Of a DNA stretch of 64,000 nt, positions 1 to 7,433 are shown one piece after another. The notes under the pieces were generated by a model. The model did not search any database and was not told where the DNA came from. It saw nothing but the letters and a program-made list of their open reading frames with translations. The stretch comes from Telluria mixta. Lineage in GTDB: Bacteria; Pseudomonadota; Gammaproteobacteria; Burkholderiales; Burkholderiaceae_D. The position numbers were made by a program, and so were the translations under genes. Each line of letters begins with the position of its first letter. Position 1 is the stretch's first letter. The stretch spans positions 2,914,001 to 2,978,000 of the forward strand of contig NZ_CP119520.1 in assembly GCF_029223865.1 (NCBI RefSeq), in the 5' to 3' direction.

Positions 1-75
1 TTCCATTACGACGGCGGGCAGCGACGGCAAATCCTGCACGCCGGCGGCCAGTTGTTCGGGTGTCAGTCGGTTCAT
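1..75 (-). CDS. HDOD domain protein, N-terminal fragment (runs off the window)
   Basis: The reverse strand gives 25 codons starting at ATG 75 and still open at base 1. The peptide contains the segment DLPSLPAVVME, which is the typical first helix of an HDOD domain, an inactive HD-hydrolase-like fold found in signalling and cyclic-di-GMP related proteins. The ATG overlaps the stop of the upstream small gene in an ATGA arrangement, so the two are almost certainly translationally coupled. The family call rests on only 25 residues. Confidence 0.6.
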   Translation of the reverse strand, partial: MNRLTPEQLAAGVQDLPSLPAVVME

Positions 76-416
76 GGATTCACCCCGGGATTCACCTCGC
101 GCTGCAGGCGGTAGTCTTCCACGTAGCGGCGCAGGATGCCCGTGGCCCAGTCGCCGAGGTCGTCGCGGTCGTGCTTGCGGAAGATGTGATCGAGCCGTGC
201 CTGGATCGCTGCCGGATCGATCGGTGGCGGCTCGGGTGCTGCCTGGAGGATGGGCAGCATGTCGATGCCATGCCGTCCCAGCGACGCCAGCATGGATTCG
301 GTCAGCACGATACCCTGTGCCAGCAACACATTGCCTTTCCCGTCGCGCACGACGTCGGATAACACCATGCCCGGTCGGGTCTCCGCCAACGGCGTCAGGT
401 GGAAAGGACCGCTCAT
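72..416 (-). CDS. small conserved protein coupled to an HDOD gene
   Basis: This is a 114-residue soluble protein with no signal peptide or membrane helix. Residues about 15-50 (GMVLSDVVRDGKGNVLLAQG and the following TLTES-like helix) resemble the short beta-hairpin plus helix module often found ahead of HD-GYP or HDOD domains. Here it is a separate polypeptide. Its TGA overlaps the ATG of the HDOD gene, so the two probably make a split version of a protein that is fused elsewhere. The exact function is unknown. The second half (about 60-114) is charged and helical without a motif I recognise. Confidence 0.65.
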   Translation of the reverse strand: MSGPFHLTPLAETRPGMVLSDVVRDGKGNVLLAQGIVLTESMLASLGRHGIDMLPILQAAPEPPPIDPAAIQARLDHIFRKHDRDDLGDWATGILRRYVEDYRLQREVNPGVNP

Positions 417-553
417 GCTTCCCTCATTTAATTTAATTTTTGCAATGGATTGAATATTACCATCCGGTAAGGAGCGTGTGAGCGCCCGTCGGCCCCGGTG
501 TTGTAAGCCGGTGCCTTAATGCTTATCTAATTCGGGCGCCGTACCATGCCTGG

Positions 554-1105
554 ATGACTAGAAAACGCTACATTGTTTTATTGAGAGGTGTAAATGTCGG
601 GCGGGCGAAACGCATCGCCATGGCCGACCTGCGCAAACTGATCGCGGATCTGGGCTACGACCACGTGCGCAGTCTCCTCAACAGTGGCAACGTCGTGTTC
701 ACCGGCCCGGCCAAGGCGCATGACACGGTCGCTGCCGAGATCGAGGAAGCGCTCGTGCTGAAGCTCGGCGTCGCTTCCCGAACCGTCGTGCTCAGCTGCG
801 ATGACCTCGATGCCATCATCGCTTCCAACCCCTTGCTCGACCAGGCAACGGACCATTCCCGCCTGTTGACGTTCATTCTCGCCGGCCCCCATTCGCGCGA
901 CGCCGTCGAAGCGCTGTCCGGCCAGGACTGGCGGCCGGGGGCGATGGCGCTGGGCGAGCGGGCGGCCTATGTCTGGTGTCCGGATGGCGTTCTCGACAGT
1001 CCGGTCGTAGCGGCACTGGGAAAGAAACTGGGCGATGCGACGACCACGCGCAATTGGGCGACGCTCAGCAAGCTTCATGCACTGTGCCAGGAATTGCCGG
1101 CCTGA
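554..1105 (+). CDS. DUF1697 family protein
   Basis: This 183-residue cytosolic protein has the full length of the DUF1697 family. The family signature is visible at the N-terminus: YIVLLRGVNVGRAKRIAMAD, then LRKLIADLGY and the LLNSGNVVF motif at about residues 40-50. No biochemical function is established for the family. It stands alone: the upstream gene is divergent and the next gene downstream is convergent. The start ATG directly precedes the conserved N-terminal strand. Confidence 0.85.
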   Translation: MTRKRYIVLLRGVNVGRAKRIAMADLRKLIADLGYDHVRSLLNSGNVVFTGPAKAHDTVAAEIEEALVLKLGVASRTVVLSCDDLDAIIASNPLLDQATDHSRLLTFILAGPHSRDAVEALSGQDWRPGAMALGERAAYVWCPDGVLDSPVVAALGKKLGDATTTRNWATLSKLHALCQELPA

Positions 1106-1118
1106 GCGGCTGACAAAA

Positions 1119-1142
1119 GAAAACGGCGCCTTGCGGCGCCGT
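1119..1142 (-). terminator. rho-independent terminator of the PEP-CTERM gene
   Basis: An 8-bp perfect stem (ACGGCGCC/GGCGCCGT, 1123-1130 and 1135-1142) with a TTGC loop is followed on the minus strand by TTTTC. The T-run lies on the minus-strand side, so it serves the small secreted-protein gene that ends at 1183. Confidence 0.8.
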
Positions 1143-1182
1143 CGATCGACATTTCCGCGTCTTGCGGAAAAGTGTTTCATCC

Positions 1183-1449
1183 TTATTTGAATTTCTCGCT
1201 GCTGTCACGGCTGGCCCGATAACCGATCAGGATCAGGCCGACCAGCATCATGGCAAACACTTCCGGTTCCGGAAGTTCGGACATCGAAGCGGAAGGTGGT
1301 GCCACCACTTCGTTGTGATTTACCGTCGACAGATCGGTCACGCCGCGCATGCGCAGCACGGTGTGACTGTTGTCGAGGTCAATGGCGGCAGCCTGGACGG
1401 CGCCACCCATCAAGAGACTGAGCATTGCGGCAAGTGCGTATCGTTTCAC
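1183..1449 (-). CDS. small PEP-CTERM sorting-domain protein
   Basis: An 88-residue exported protein. Residues 1-20 form a signal peptide ending in VQAAA. The C-terminus carries a PEP-CTERM-type anchor: LPEPEVFAMM, a hydrophobic stretch LVGLILIGY, then a short polar tail containing one arginine and one lysine. Proteins with this tail are recognised by EpsH-type exosortases and are linked to exopolysaccharide or biofilm matrix. Only about 40 residues lie between the two signals, so there is no room for a typical domain. I chose GTG 1449 over ATG 1455 because the AAGGA ribosome-binding site abuts the ATG but lies 6 nt before the GTG. No exosortase gene is in this window. The tail is less arginine-rich than usual. 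Confidence 0.7.
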   Translation of the reverse strand: MKRYALAAMLSLLMGGAVQAAAIDLDNSHTVLRMRGVTDLSTVNHNEVVAPPSASMSELPEPEVFAMMLVGLILIGYRASRDSSEKFK

Positions 1450-1963
1450 GGTCATTCCTTATCCATGCATTGTCTGACTGTGGGGTACGTAACCCGCACG
1501 ACCATTGGCGGCGTCATGCGGATGATCCCAGCATAGCAAAAATGCGCCATGCATCGCGTCCGTTACGTGCCGTTAAAGCACGATAAACAGATGGCAAAGT
1601 TAATCATTTTTAAATAAAAGAAATGCAATTAATTAGTCTATTGGCTATTGATAAAACACCAAACATAGAGCGACTTATTGCGATTTATTTATTGAATGTA
1701 TGAGATGGGCAATGAAAACAGATATCAGCTTGATCATCCCTGTTGTGATTCAAAATTTTTTCACCGCACGGTATACACGTCGCTTTTCTTTGCGAGTATA
1801 GTCTCCATATCCCCATTGCCTTCGGGCATCAAAACAATATCAAACGCACACGTTTGAATACCCCGCGGTCCCCGCACCGCCGCCTTTCGCGTCCACTCGG
1901 CACTCCGGAAGGCAGTAGTAACCAATGCCGTATCACGCACCTTCGACCTTGTAAGAGACCGAT
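1450..1963. other. A+T-rich intergenic region without a recognised gene
   Basis: About 510 bp separate the divergent PEP-CTERM and FtsH-like genes. The part from about 1585 to 1800 is strikingly A+T-rich compared with the rest of the window. It probably contains both promoters; a TATAGT hexamer at 1797-1802 could be a -10 for the FtsH-like gene, though no good -35 sits at 17 bp. I see no convincing ORF, tRNA or terminator here. Confidence 0.5.
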
Positions 1964-3928
1964 ATGCCCAATTTTGCCCGACTTCAAATTGCCTTTAAGA
2001 ATGTTTATGTCCGAATCTTGACTGCCGTCCTGCTCGGCATCCTGACGGGCTGGGCAATCTACAAGGCCGATATCCCGCAAGATCCGTCGCCGGTCGTCTA
2101 CTCGCAGAATATCTCCGAGATCACCCAACTGGCCGCCCAGAAGGACCGTCTCGACTACCTGCTCGTCGCGAAGCCGCTGTCGGATTCGCCGCGCTATATC
2201 TATAAGTACAAAAATGCGCCGCAACTGCACGTGGTGAAAGTGCCGAGCACGTCGCACCTGTCGCTGGAGCGCGAAGTGCTGCTGAAGAACGCGATCCCGT
2301 ATTCGATCGCCAAGGATGAGTACCTGGCGTCGCACAAGGCCGTCCTGCAGGACGAAGGCGAAGGCGTCGGAGCCGACATCGTCGATTTCCTGAAGCGTCA
2401 TGCGCTCGACCTGACCGTGCTGCTGGTGATCCTGTACGCCATGAAATTCGGCATCCCGGGCATGGGCATGAGCAGCCAGATGATCACGCCGGATAAGCTG
2501 AAGGGCAGCATGGACGACCTGATCGGCATGGAAGACATCAAGCAGGAAGTGCTGCACCTGGAAGACATGATCCGCAACCGCGAGTTGTATAAAGAGCACA
2601 ACATCGACAAGCCGTTCAACGTCATGCTGACGGGGCCGGCCGGTACCGGTAAGACCAAGCTGGTGGGCTACCTGGCCAAGCGCCTCGACATCCCGCTGAT
2701 CCAGGCGTCCGGCTCGGCGCTGGAATCGGGCTATGTCGGCGGCGGTTCGAAGGCGCTGAACGCCCTGTACCGCAAGGCGTCGGGCAAGGGCCGTTGCATC
2801 ATCTTCCTGGATGAAGCGCAAAGCCTGTTCATGCCGCGCGGCCGCAGCGAAAAGAAATGGGAAGACGACACCGCGAACACCCTGCTGGGCCTGCTGGACG
2901 GCGTCAAGAGCGACAAGGGCCAGGGCGTGATCTGGGTCGTGGCCTCGAACTTCGACGATGCGTCGACGGAGATGGACGAAGCGATGCTGCGCCGCTTCTC
3001 CGTGAAGATCAATTTCCGCCTGCCGAACAAGGGTGAGCGCAAGGAACTGCTGCGCAGCTTCCTGTCACGCAAGAAAGAAGGTCTCGTGGACTGGAACGAC
3101 CTCGACCTGGACCAGGTCGCGGAAATCACCCAGAACCTGAGCCCCGCACTGCTGGAAACCGTGGTCGAGCGCGCATCGATGATCTCGATCCAGGAAAAGA
3201 CGATCATCAATACCGACCTGCTGTTCCGCGCATACGAGCGTGCCACGATCGGCCTGACGGACCGCGCCACGACGGCCGAGAAGCTCAAGCAGCGCGAGCG
3301 CATCGCCGTGCACGAACTGGGTCACTTCTTCATGCAGATCGACCCGTTCCTGCGTGCCGGCATGAGCCTGAGCGAGGTCAAGGAAAAGTCGCATCTGCTG
3401 AAGATCAGCACGGAAGCGGTGTCCAAGATCGGTGCGCTGGGCTATGTGCTGCAGTCCGGTGAAGACATGTCGCTGCGCACGCTGGAAGAACTGGAGCGCG
3501 ACGTGATCGGCCTGTACGGCGGCGTGGCGGCGGAAGAACTGTTTTATGGTGCACGCGGTATCTCGGTGGGCAGCCAGAACGACATCGAAAAGATCACGAA
3601 GATGCTGAACCTGATGGTCGGCCGCCTGTCGATGTATTCGCGCGCCAAGATCGACTACAGCCAGTTGCAGAACGACGCGTCCGGCGAGCACACGCTGCGC
3701 CAGGTCGAGGAGAAATCGGACGAGCTCTATAACTACACGCTGAATTCGATCCGCGACTACAAGGACGTGATCGTTTCGATCAAGGACACGCTGCTGGACC
3801 AGTACGTGTTGTCGAAGGATGCCGTGTTCAACCTGTTGGAAGAACACCAGGAAGCGCTGATGGCGGGTCTGAACGCACCGCGCCATGCGAGCCTGAAGCT
3901 GTGTGCCGAAGAGGCGGCCGTGGCCTGA
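1964..3928 (+). CDS. divergent FtsH-like membrane AAA+ metalloprotease
   Basis: This 654-residue protein has FtsH architecture: a membrane helix at about 17-33, a periplasmic segment to about 145, a second helix at about 148-163, an AAA+ module, and a C-terminal M41-type peptidase region. Visible motifs are Walker A GPAGTGKT (224-231), Walker B IIFLDE (279-284), a pore-loop-like YVGGGS (257-262, where FtsH has FVGVGA), an arginine-finger region reduced to LRRF (342-345, where FtsH has RPGRFD), HELGH (450-454, canonical HEAGH) and Asp540 in SQNDIEKIT as the third zinc ligand. All peptidase residues are therefore present, so it is probably an active ATP-dependent protease. The sequence diverges too far to be the housekeeping FtsH, which is normally next to rrmJ. 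It is a single-gene transcription unit closed by the terminator at 4103. Confidence 0.8.
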   Translation: MPNFARLQIAFKNVYVRILTAVLLGILTGWAIYKADIPQDPSPVVYSQNISEITQLAAQKDRLDYLLVAKPLSDSPRYIYKYKNAPQLHVVKVPSTSHLSLEREVLLKNAIPYSIAKDEYLASHKAVLQDEGEGVGADIVDFLKRHALDLTVLLVILYAMKFGIPGMGMSSQMITPDKLKGSMDDLIGMEDIKQEVLHLEDMIRNRELYKEHNIDKPFNVMLTGPAGTGKTKLVGYLAKRLDIPLIQASGSALESGYVGGGSKALNALYRKASGKGRCIIFLDEAQSLFMPRGRSEKKWEDDTANTLLGLLDGVKSDKGQGVIWVVASNFDDASTEMDEAMLRRFSVKINFRLPNKGERKELLRSFLSRKKEGLVDWNDLDLDQVAEITQNLSPALLETVVERASMISIQEKTIINTDLLFRAYERATIGLTDRATTAEKLKQRERIAVHELGHFFMQIDPFLRAGMSLSEVKEKSHLLKISTEAVSKIGALGYVLQSGEDMSLRTLEELERDVIGLYGGVAAEELFYGARGISVGSQNDIEKITKMLNLMVGRLSMYSRAKIDYSQLQNDASGEHTLRQVEEKSDELYNYTLNSIRDYKDVIVSIKDTLLDQYVLSKDAVFNLLEEHQEALMAGLNAPRHASLKLCAEEAAVA

Positions 3929-3944
3929 TTAAAGTTTGGTGGTA

Positions 3945-4064
3945 GGGCACCTCGAAAAACCGTCGCGAGCGGCAGCAGATTTCGTTGAGAAGCGCAGCTG
4001 TACGAGAGTACAGCGAGCATCGCAGACGGAATCTGCAACGCGTAGCAGGTTTTTCGACGTGCCC
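3945..4064. repeat. 120-bp imperfect palindromic element
   Basis: The outer arms are 17 bp with one mismatch (GGGCACCTCGAAAAACC at 3945-3961 against the complement of 4048-4064). A second imperfect inverted pair lies inside around AGCAGATTTCGT, and the centre is a perfect GCTGTAC-GAGA-GTACAGC hairpin (3997-4014). Everything is symmetric around about 4005. No ORF is present. This is the form of a REP/MITE-like dispersed element inserted just after a stop codon. Copy number cannot be judged from one window. Confidence 0.7.
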
Positions 4065-4102
4065 GGTTGTTTGATGGTCTTGAGGTAGCACTCAAGTTAA
4101 TG

Positions 4103-4132
4103 CGGCGGACAGTGATGTCCGCCGTTTTTTTT
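4103..4132 (+). terminator. rho-independent terminator after the FtsH-like gene
   Basis: An 8-bp perfect stem (CGGCGGAC/GTCCGCCG, loop AGTGAT) is followed by eight T residues on the plus strand. It lies after the palindromic element and touches the stop codon of the convergent gene. Confidence 0.9.
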
Positions 4133-4760
4133 ATTCTGGCCGCTGCACGACCCGGATCTTGCCGCTATGGCCACCGCCGCAAAAAAAACGATCCACGCCG
4201 TCGGATTCGAGGCCGGATACCATGACGTCGGCCGGCATGTCGACGGTCTGCAGCACGTCGCCGGTATCCGGATCCACCCGGCGCAAATCGCTCTGTTCGC
4301 TTTCCCAGGTGGCGTGCCACAGCTCGCCGTTCAGCCACGTCACGCCCGTGACGAAGCGTTTCGACTCGATCGTGTGCAGGATCGCCCCGGTCTCCGGATC
4401 GAGCCGGTGGATCTTGCGCGCGCGGTGCTGTCCGATCCACAGCGAACCTTCGGCCCAGGTGAGGCCGGCGCCGCCGCCTTCCGGCGTCGGGACGGTCGAC
4501 AGGACCGCGCCCGTGTCCGGGTCGATCTTCTGGATACGGCTGTCCGCGATCTGGTACAGGTAGCGGCCATCGAAAGCCGTCCCCGCATGGGCTTGCACGT
4601 CAAGGGAGCGGCGCAGCTCGCCGCTGGCGGGATCGACGGCATTCAGGTGGTCGCCCGAGGCAAACCACAGTTGCTTGCCGTCGAAGGAGACGCCGTGCAC
4701 GGCGGGCTTGTCGTCGTAGGGTCCGTATTCGCGGACGATGTGGGCAGGTGTCGTTTTCAT
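4131..4760 (-). CDS. beta-propeller protein, glutamine cyclotransferase/Vgb-like
   Basis: A 209-residue protein without a signal peptide, built of repeating blades with the pattern DPxTGxxLxT (for example IDPDTGAVLSTV, LDPETGAILHTI, VDPDTGDVLQTV). Such repeats occur in glutamine cyclotransferase-like and streptogramin lyase-like propellers. At about 210 residues it can form only four or five blades, so it is short for a closed propeller and may dimerise. No catalytic residue set can be assigned. It is convergent with the FtsH-like gene and lies just downstream of the HTH regulator gene on the same strand (9 bp), so the two may be co-transcribed. Confidence 0.6.
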   Translation of the reverse strand: MKTTPAHIVREYGPYDDKPAVHGVSFDGKQLWFASGDHLNAVDPASGELRRSLDVQAHAGTAFDGRYLYQIADSRIQKIDPDTGAVLSTVPTPEGGGAGLTWAEGSLWIGQHRARKIHRLDPETGAILHTIESKRFVTGVTWLNGELWHATWESEQSDLRRVDPDTGDVLQTVDMPADVMVSGLESDGVDRFFCGGGHSGKIRVVQRPE

Positions 4761-4769
4761 ATGGTCATT

Positions 4770-5990
4770 CTAGGGAACGCCCGGCGCCGTCGCGAGTAAC
4801 AAGTTTGTCGCGAATCCGGGCAGGGGCAGCATCGACCAGCGGCGCGCGCGGCCCTGTCCGTATCCCTGGATCTTGCCGCTTGCTGCCAGCGCTTCCAGCG
4901 AACGCTGGACGGTGCGCTGGCTGGTGCCCAGCGCCAGCGCGAGCGCGGAACTGGACCACGCCTCGCCGTCCGCCAGCAACGCCAGCACGGACGCGTGGTC
5001 GTCATCGACGGGGCGCACGAGCACGGCGACGTCGTGGCCGTCGCGCGGGATCAATTGAAAACCGCGCGGCGTGGCGCGCACGCCGGCGACGCCGCGCAGT
5101 ACGGTCCGCAGGCGGCCCATCTCGACGCGCAGGCGGGCGCGGTGCGTCTCGTCGGGATGGCGGATGCGGAAGGCGGCCAGGATCAACGCGTCGCGCGCTG
5201 CATCCTGCGGCCAGGCCTCGGCCAGGGTTCGCGCCAGCGCGAACAGGACCGGGCGCCGGGCCAGCGCGATGTCCGTGCCGAGGTGGTGCACGGCATGCAG
5301 GCACCCGTCGACCACCAGCGCCGTGGACGACATCAGCCGCTCCACGTCGTCGAGCAGCACGTCGCGCGGGCCATCCGGCGTGACGAGCCTGGCCGCCGGC
5401 GTGTCGAGCAGGCGCGCGGCCCACGCGATCTCGGCGCCCAGCGCGGCGATGCCGGCGGCGCGCGCGTGGGCGTCCGCGCGGGCGAGCGCTTCTCGTGCCG
5501 CGTGCGCGCGCAGGCGGCGCATCGCGATGCCGGCCGCGGTCAGCTCGTGCGCGGCACGCAGGGCGCGCGGCAGGCCGGCCGGATCGAGCGCGGCAAGGCG
5601 CTGCCCGGCATCGTCGAGGCGGCCCGTCAGCAGCAGGCGGCGGATCTCCAGGTAGCGGGCGTGCGCGGCATTGGCATGGTCGCCGTGTTCGTCCAGCGTG
5701 CGGCACGCTTCGGCGAGCAAGGTCGTGCTTGTGTCGAGGTCGCGCACGGCGAGTGCGATCTCGGCCTCGGCGAGCAGGCAGCGGGCGCGCGCGACGGCCT
5801 CTTTCGCACCGAACGCGCGGGCGGCGCGGCGCACCAGCTGGCGGGCGCGAGACAGATCGCCCAGCTGCGCCATCGCGATGCCGCGCAATGCGAGCGCGGG
5901 GGCATCGTCACGCAACGCGACGCGGGAGAGGGCGCCGAGCGGGTCGCCATGCGCCAGCGCCAGGGCCGCCGCCGTGATCATCGAGTCCAT
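4770..5990 (-). CDS. helix-turn-helix transcriptional regulator with helical repeat region
   Basis: From ATG 5990 this encodes about 406 residues, mostly Ala/Arg/Leu-rich helices resembling TPR-like repeats (roughly residues 5-200). A C-terminal winged-helix-like segment follows (LALALGTSQRTVQRSLEALAASGKI, split here as LGTSQRTVQRSLEAL plus flanks), near residues 355-385. The open frame extends upstream to 6083, but that would overlap the divergent gene's start, and the extra residues (MLIVFSCWL...) look non-coding. It is divergent from the DUF899-DUF2182 pair with only about 85 bp between the starts, so it may regulate them. Regulation of the neighbour is inference; the HTH assignment is by eye. 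Confidence 0.6.
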   Translation of the reverse strand: MDSMITAAALALAHGDPLGALSRVALRDDAPALALRGIAMAQLGDLSRARQLVRRAARAFGAKEAVARARCLLAEAEIALAVRDLDTSTTLLAEACRTLDEHGDHANAAHARYLEIRRLLLTGRLDDAGQRLAALDPAGLPRALRAAHELTAAGIAMRRLRAHAAREALARADAHARAAGIAALGAEIAWAARLLDTPAARLVTPDGPRDVLLDDVERLMSSTALVVDGCLHAVHHLGTDIALARRPVLFALARTLAEAWPQDAARDALILAAFRIRHPDETHRARLRVEMGRLRTVLRGVAGVRATPRGFQLIPRDGHDVAVLVRPVDDDHASVLALLADGEAWSSSALALALGTSQRTVQRSLEALAASGKIQGYGQGRARRWSMLPLPGFATNLLLATAPGVP

Positions 5991-6075
5991 CGGAATCGCG
6001 CCAAACTTGTCACTCCCGTCGGGTGGTATGCCGTCCCTAATATAGCACCGCACCTTCAACCAACAGGAGAAAACG

Positions 6076-6846
6076 ATGAGCACTCATCAAGCGGGAACCC
6101 GGGACGAATGGCTGGCCGCGCGGCTGCGGCTGTGGGAAGCGGAGCGCGAGCTCACGCACCGCAGCGACGAGCTGGCGCGCCAGCGGCAAGCGTTACCCTG
6201 GGTTCGCATCGACAAGGATTACCGCTTCGAGACCGAAGCGGGCAACGTGGCGCTGGCCGACCTGTTCCAGGGCCGTTCGCAACTGCTCGTCTACCACTTC
6301 ATGTTCGGTGTCGACTACGCGGCGGGCTGCCCATCCTGCTCGGCGATCGCCGACGGTTTCAACGGCATCGCCACGCACCTGGCCCACCACGACGTGATGC
6401 TGATGGCCGTCTCGCGTGCGCCGCAAGCCAAGCTGCAGGCCTACAAGAGGCGCATGGGATGGACGTTTCCGTGGGCGACATCGCTGCCGGGCGAGGCGGA
6501 CTTCAATGCCGACTTCAACGTCTGGTTCAGCGAGACGCAGCAACGCGAAGGTGGCATCGAGTACAACTACCGCCGCGAGCCGCCGATGCCGATGCCGCTG
6601 CAAAACGGCACCGGTCCGGCGGCGCAGCAGGCCGTATCGACCGGCACCGACCTCGCCACCTACACGCGCGAGCGGCCGGGCCTGAGCGCCTTCGTGCTGG
6701 AGGATGGCGTCGTGTACCACACCTATTCGACGTACGCGCGCGGCCTCGACGCGCTGTGGGGCATGTATCCCTGGCTGGACCGCGCACCGAAAGGCCGCAA
6801 CGAGAACGGCGTCTGGTGGCGGCGGCACGACGAGTATCCCGTGTGA
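6076..6846 (+). CDS. DUF899 family thioredoxin-like protein
   Basis: A 256-residue cytosolic protein of the DUF899 family, which has a thioredoxin-like fold. Visible hallmarks are FMFGVDYAAGCPSCSAIADG at about residues 76-95, where the CPSC pair takes the place of the CxxC redox site, the WTFPWATS motif, and the C-terminal YSTYARGLDALWGMYPWLD block. A good ribosome-binding site (AGGAG) lies 7 nt before the ATG. It is followed within 2 bp by a DUF2182 membrane protein. The physiological substrate is unknown. Confidence 0.85.
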   Translation: MSTHQAGTRDEWLAARLRLWEAERELTHRSDELARQRQALPWVRIDKDYRFETEAGNVALADLFQGRSQLLVYHFMFGVDYAAGCPSCSAIADGFNGIATHLAHHDVMLMAVSRAPQAKLQAYKRRMGWTFPWATSLPGEADFNADFNVWFSETQQREGGIEYNYRREPPMPMPLQNGTGPAAQQAVSTGTDLATYTRERPGLSAFVLEDGVVYHTYSTYARGLDALWGMYPWLDRAPKGRNENGVWWRRHDEYPV

Positions 6847-6848
6847 TC

Positions 6849-7433
6849 ATGGGGCAGATCCCGATGCCCGGCGGGTGGAGCATGGCGGCGATGTGGCTGC
6901 CGATGTGCGGCCAGTCGTGGCCCGGTGCCGCGGCCGGTTTTACGGGGATGTGGGGCGCGATGATGGTGCCGATGATGCTGCCGCTCGCCGTGGCGCCGTT
7001 GCTGGACTACCGGGCCGCGCTGGACGGAAGATGGCGCCCGTTGCTGCTCACGGCGGCCGCCGGCCTGGCCTGGGCCGCCACGTGGACGGCGCTTGGACTG
7101 CCCGTGTACCTGACCGGTGCGGCCGTCGCGCAGGCGCTGCTGAATACGCCTGCGCTGGCGCGCACGATGCCGGTGATGGCCGCGCTGGCCGGCGTGGCGG
7201 GCGCCGCCTGGCATCTGGCGGCGTGGCATCGGCGTCCGGTGCCTCTGAGGCTGGCTGGTCCGCCCGTCTGCGCCGCCGCGCTGCGGCACGGGGCGCGCCT
7301 GGGCGGCCATTGTGTCCGGCGCTGCGCCGGCCTGACCGTCGCGCTGCTGGCCGCCGGCATCATGGAGCGCAGCACGATGGTCTGCGCATTCGCCGTCGTC
7401 GTCGCGGAATCAGTGCGCCTGCGCGAGCGCTAG
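6849..7433 (+). CDS. DUF2182 predicted metal-binding integral membrane protein
   Basis: The frame gives about 194 residues with five or six membrane helices and the DUF2182 signature near the N-terminus: a methionine-rich MGQIPMPGGWSMAAMWLPM stretch and GMWGAMMVPMMLPLA. Another family-like segment is the Cys/His-containing region around GARLGGHCVRRCAGL. It starts 2 bp after the DUF899 stop, so it is surely in the same operon; a GTG at 6843 is an alternative start overlapping that stop. The C-terminus overlaps the convergent ybaL gene by 24 bp. Metal binding is a family prediction only. The segment is easy to miss because the open frame continues far upstream. Confidence 0.7.
   Translation: MGQIPMPGGWSMAAMWLPMCGQSWPGAAAGFTGMWGAMMVPMMLPLAVAPLLDYRAALDGRWRPLLLTAAAGLAWAATWTALGLPVYLTGAAVAQALLNTPALARTMPVMAALAGVAGAAWHLAAWHRRPVPLRLAGPPVCAAALRHGARLGGHCVRRCAGLTVALLAAGIMERSTMVCAFAVVVAESVRLRER

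Noticed and set aside
1525..1560. Sigma-54-like sequence TGGCGC-A-TTTTT-GC on the minus strand upstream of the PEP-CTERM gene
   Set aside because: The GG to GC spacing is one base short of the strict sigma-54 requirement and the -24 part deviates (TGGCGC), so I do not call it a promoter.
1964..3928. Assigning the AAA protease as the housekeeping ftsH
   Set aside because: The pore loop, arginine-finger region and HELGH variation, and the lack of rrmJ/folP neighbours, argue for a paralogue.
6010..6050. TTGTCA and TAATAT boxes between the HTH gene and the DUF899 gene
   Set aside because: The spacing is about 25 bp, so they cannot form a sigma-70 promoter together.
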